A stretch of DNA of 6,798 nucleotides, taken from positions 1-6,798 of the forward strand of contig NVSI01000089.1 of the NCBI GenBank assembly GCA_002401195.1, in the 5' to 3' direction. Of this stretch, positions 6,665 through 6,798 are shown piece by piece (within the stretch, counting starts at the first letter, position 1; the number at the start of each line of letters is the position of its first letter). The stretch comes from Alphaproteobacteria bacterium (GTDB lineage: Bacteria; Pseudomonadota; Alphaproteobacteria; Micavibrionales; UBA1664). Below the pieces are notes generated by a model, which saw nothing but the letters and a program-made list of their open reading frames with translations, did no database searches and had not been told where the DNA came from. A program made the translations under genes and the position numbers.

Positions 6665-6708
6665 GTAGCAAGGTGTATATCGTCGCGATTGAATGACCCT
6701 TCCGCCTG
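6659..6708 (+). promoter_or_regulatory. Alternative leader stem, mutually exclusive with the three-way junction
   Basis: CGGGCGG (6659-6665) can pair with CCGCCTG (6702-6708), including one G-U pair. After a 4-nt bulge the stem continues with AAGG (6670-6673) and CCTT (6698-6701). A small ATCG/CGAT hairpin (6679-6682 with 6686-6689) sits within. The stem uses the same bases as the 3' side of the junction's closing stem and ends 3-4 nt before the ribosome binding site AAAAGGT, so a switch in translation is plausible. Confidence 0.3.
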
Positions 6709-6722
6709 CAAAAGGTACCTCC

Positions 6723-6798
6723 ATGTCCTTTGACCTCTATTTAAGTTTCATTGTTTTCTCAATCATCATCATTATTGTTCCTGGCCCAAATGTGACTC
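6723..6798 (+). CDS. LysE/RhtB-family exporter, N-terminus only
   Basis: ATG at 6723 opens a frame that stays open to the window end (25 residues). The sequence MSFDLYLSFIVFSIIIIIVP followed by GPNVT is the first membrane helix plus the Pro-Gly-Pro-Asn motif that marks the LysE/RhtB superfamily of amino-acid and small-metabolite exporters. These are about 200-residue inner-membrane proteins, so nearly 90% lies outside the window and substrate cannot be predicted. AAAAGG lies 8-9 nt before the start. It is divergent from the RHS operon and has a long, apparently structured leader. Confidence 0.85.
   Translation, partial: MSFDLYLSFIVFSIIIIIVPGPNVT

Larger units (their letters stand above)
6264..6722. 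other. 459-bp divergent intergenic region
   Basis: No convincing gene lies here. The part next to the secreted-protein gene (6264-6600) is very AT-rich and carries the direct repeats, the nested inverted repeat and the promoter candidate. The part next to the LysE gene (about 6615-6710) is clearly richer in G and C and holds the foldable leader. A further small inverted repeat, TGGCGT (6336-6341) with ACGCCA (6358-6363), and an overlapping AAGAGCA/TGCTC pair (6352-6358 with 6370-6374) have no U-tract and no clear role. Confidence 0.6.

Noticed and set aside
6589..6696. Plus-strand 35-codon open stretch containing MEKYVRVLPGGSKVYIVAIE (ATG at 6634) upstream of the LysE gene
   Set aside because: It has no ribosome binding site before the ATG and is very short. 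It is kept in mind as an alternative to the structured-RNA reading because it covers the same bases.
6616..6720. TPP, lysine, purine, SAM or guanidine riboswitch in the LysE leader
   Set aside because: None of the signature sequences or junction lengths that I know for these classes is present.
6530..6724. Minus-strand 64-codon frame in the intergenic region
   Set aside because: It runs antisense through the leader of the LysE gene, starts opposite its ATG, and has no family resemblance or ribosome binding site.
1..6798. tRNA, rRNA, CRISPR array, insertion sequence or phage attachment site
   Set aside because: No cloverleaf, spaced repeat array, transposase or integrase reading was found on either strand.

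Overview
The window looks like a bacterial, probably proteobacterial, chromosome segment of moderate GC with AT-rich intergenic DNA. That guess rests on gene style only (DMT and LysE exporters, an RHS/YD-repeat giant protein, Shine-Dalgarno-like starts); no taxonomic marker is present and I do not name a genus.

Layout. At the left edge, on the minus strand, lies an EamA/DMT-family transporter cut off by the window end (3-800). A short spacer (801-895) separates it from what looks like a minus-strand operon read right to left: a small secreted protein (6263-5760), a 1518-residue RHS/YD-repeat protein (5705-1149) and a small protein of unknown function whose start overlaps the end of the RHS gene (1162-896). 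At the right edge, on the plus strand and divergent from the operon, begins a LysE/RhtB-family exporter (6723 onward), of which only the first 25 residues are visible.

How the parts may work together. The RHS protein has a long YD-repeat shell and an RHS core ending in DPSG at residues 1304-1307, followed by a 211-residue variable tail. In polymorphic toxin systems that tail is the toxin and the next small gene is often its immunity protein. Here the tail is unusual: a Cys-rich start, then a very acidic, proline-, glycine- and asparagine-rich sequence with a 24-bp tandem DNA repeat, ending in a short hydrophobic segment. I recognise no toxin fold in it. The secreted protein 54 bp upstream has a clear signal peptide and may be co-expressed with it. 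The two flanking exporters look like ordinary housekeeping genes.

The 459-bp divergent intergenic region (6264-6722) is the most information-rich non-coding part. It holds three ATATCAA repeats just upstream of the secreted-protein gene, a nested inverted repeat, a plausible plus-strand promoter, and a leader of about 200 nt before the LysE gene. That leader can fold into a compact three-way junction (6616-6664), and an alternative stem (6659-6708) would exclude the junction and ends beside the ribosome binding site. This is the best candidate here for an undescribed regulatory RNA. It is inferred from pairing in a single sequence only.
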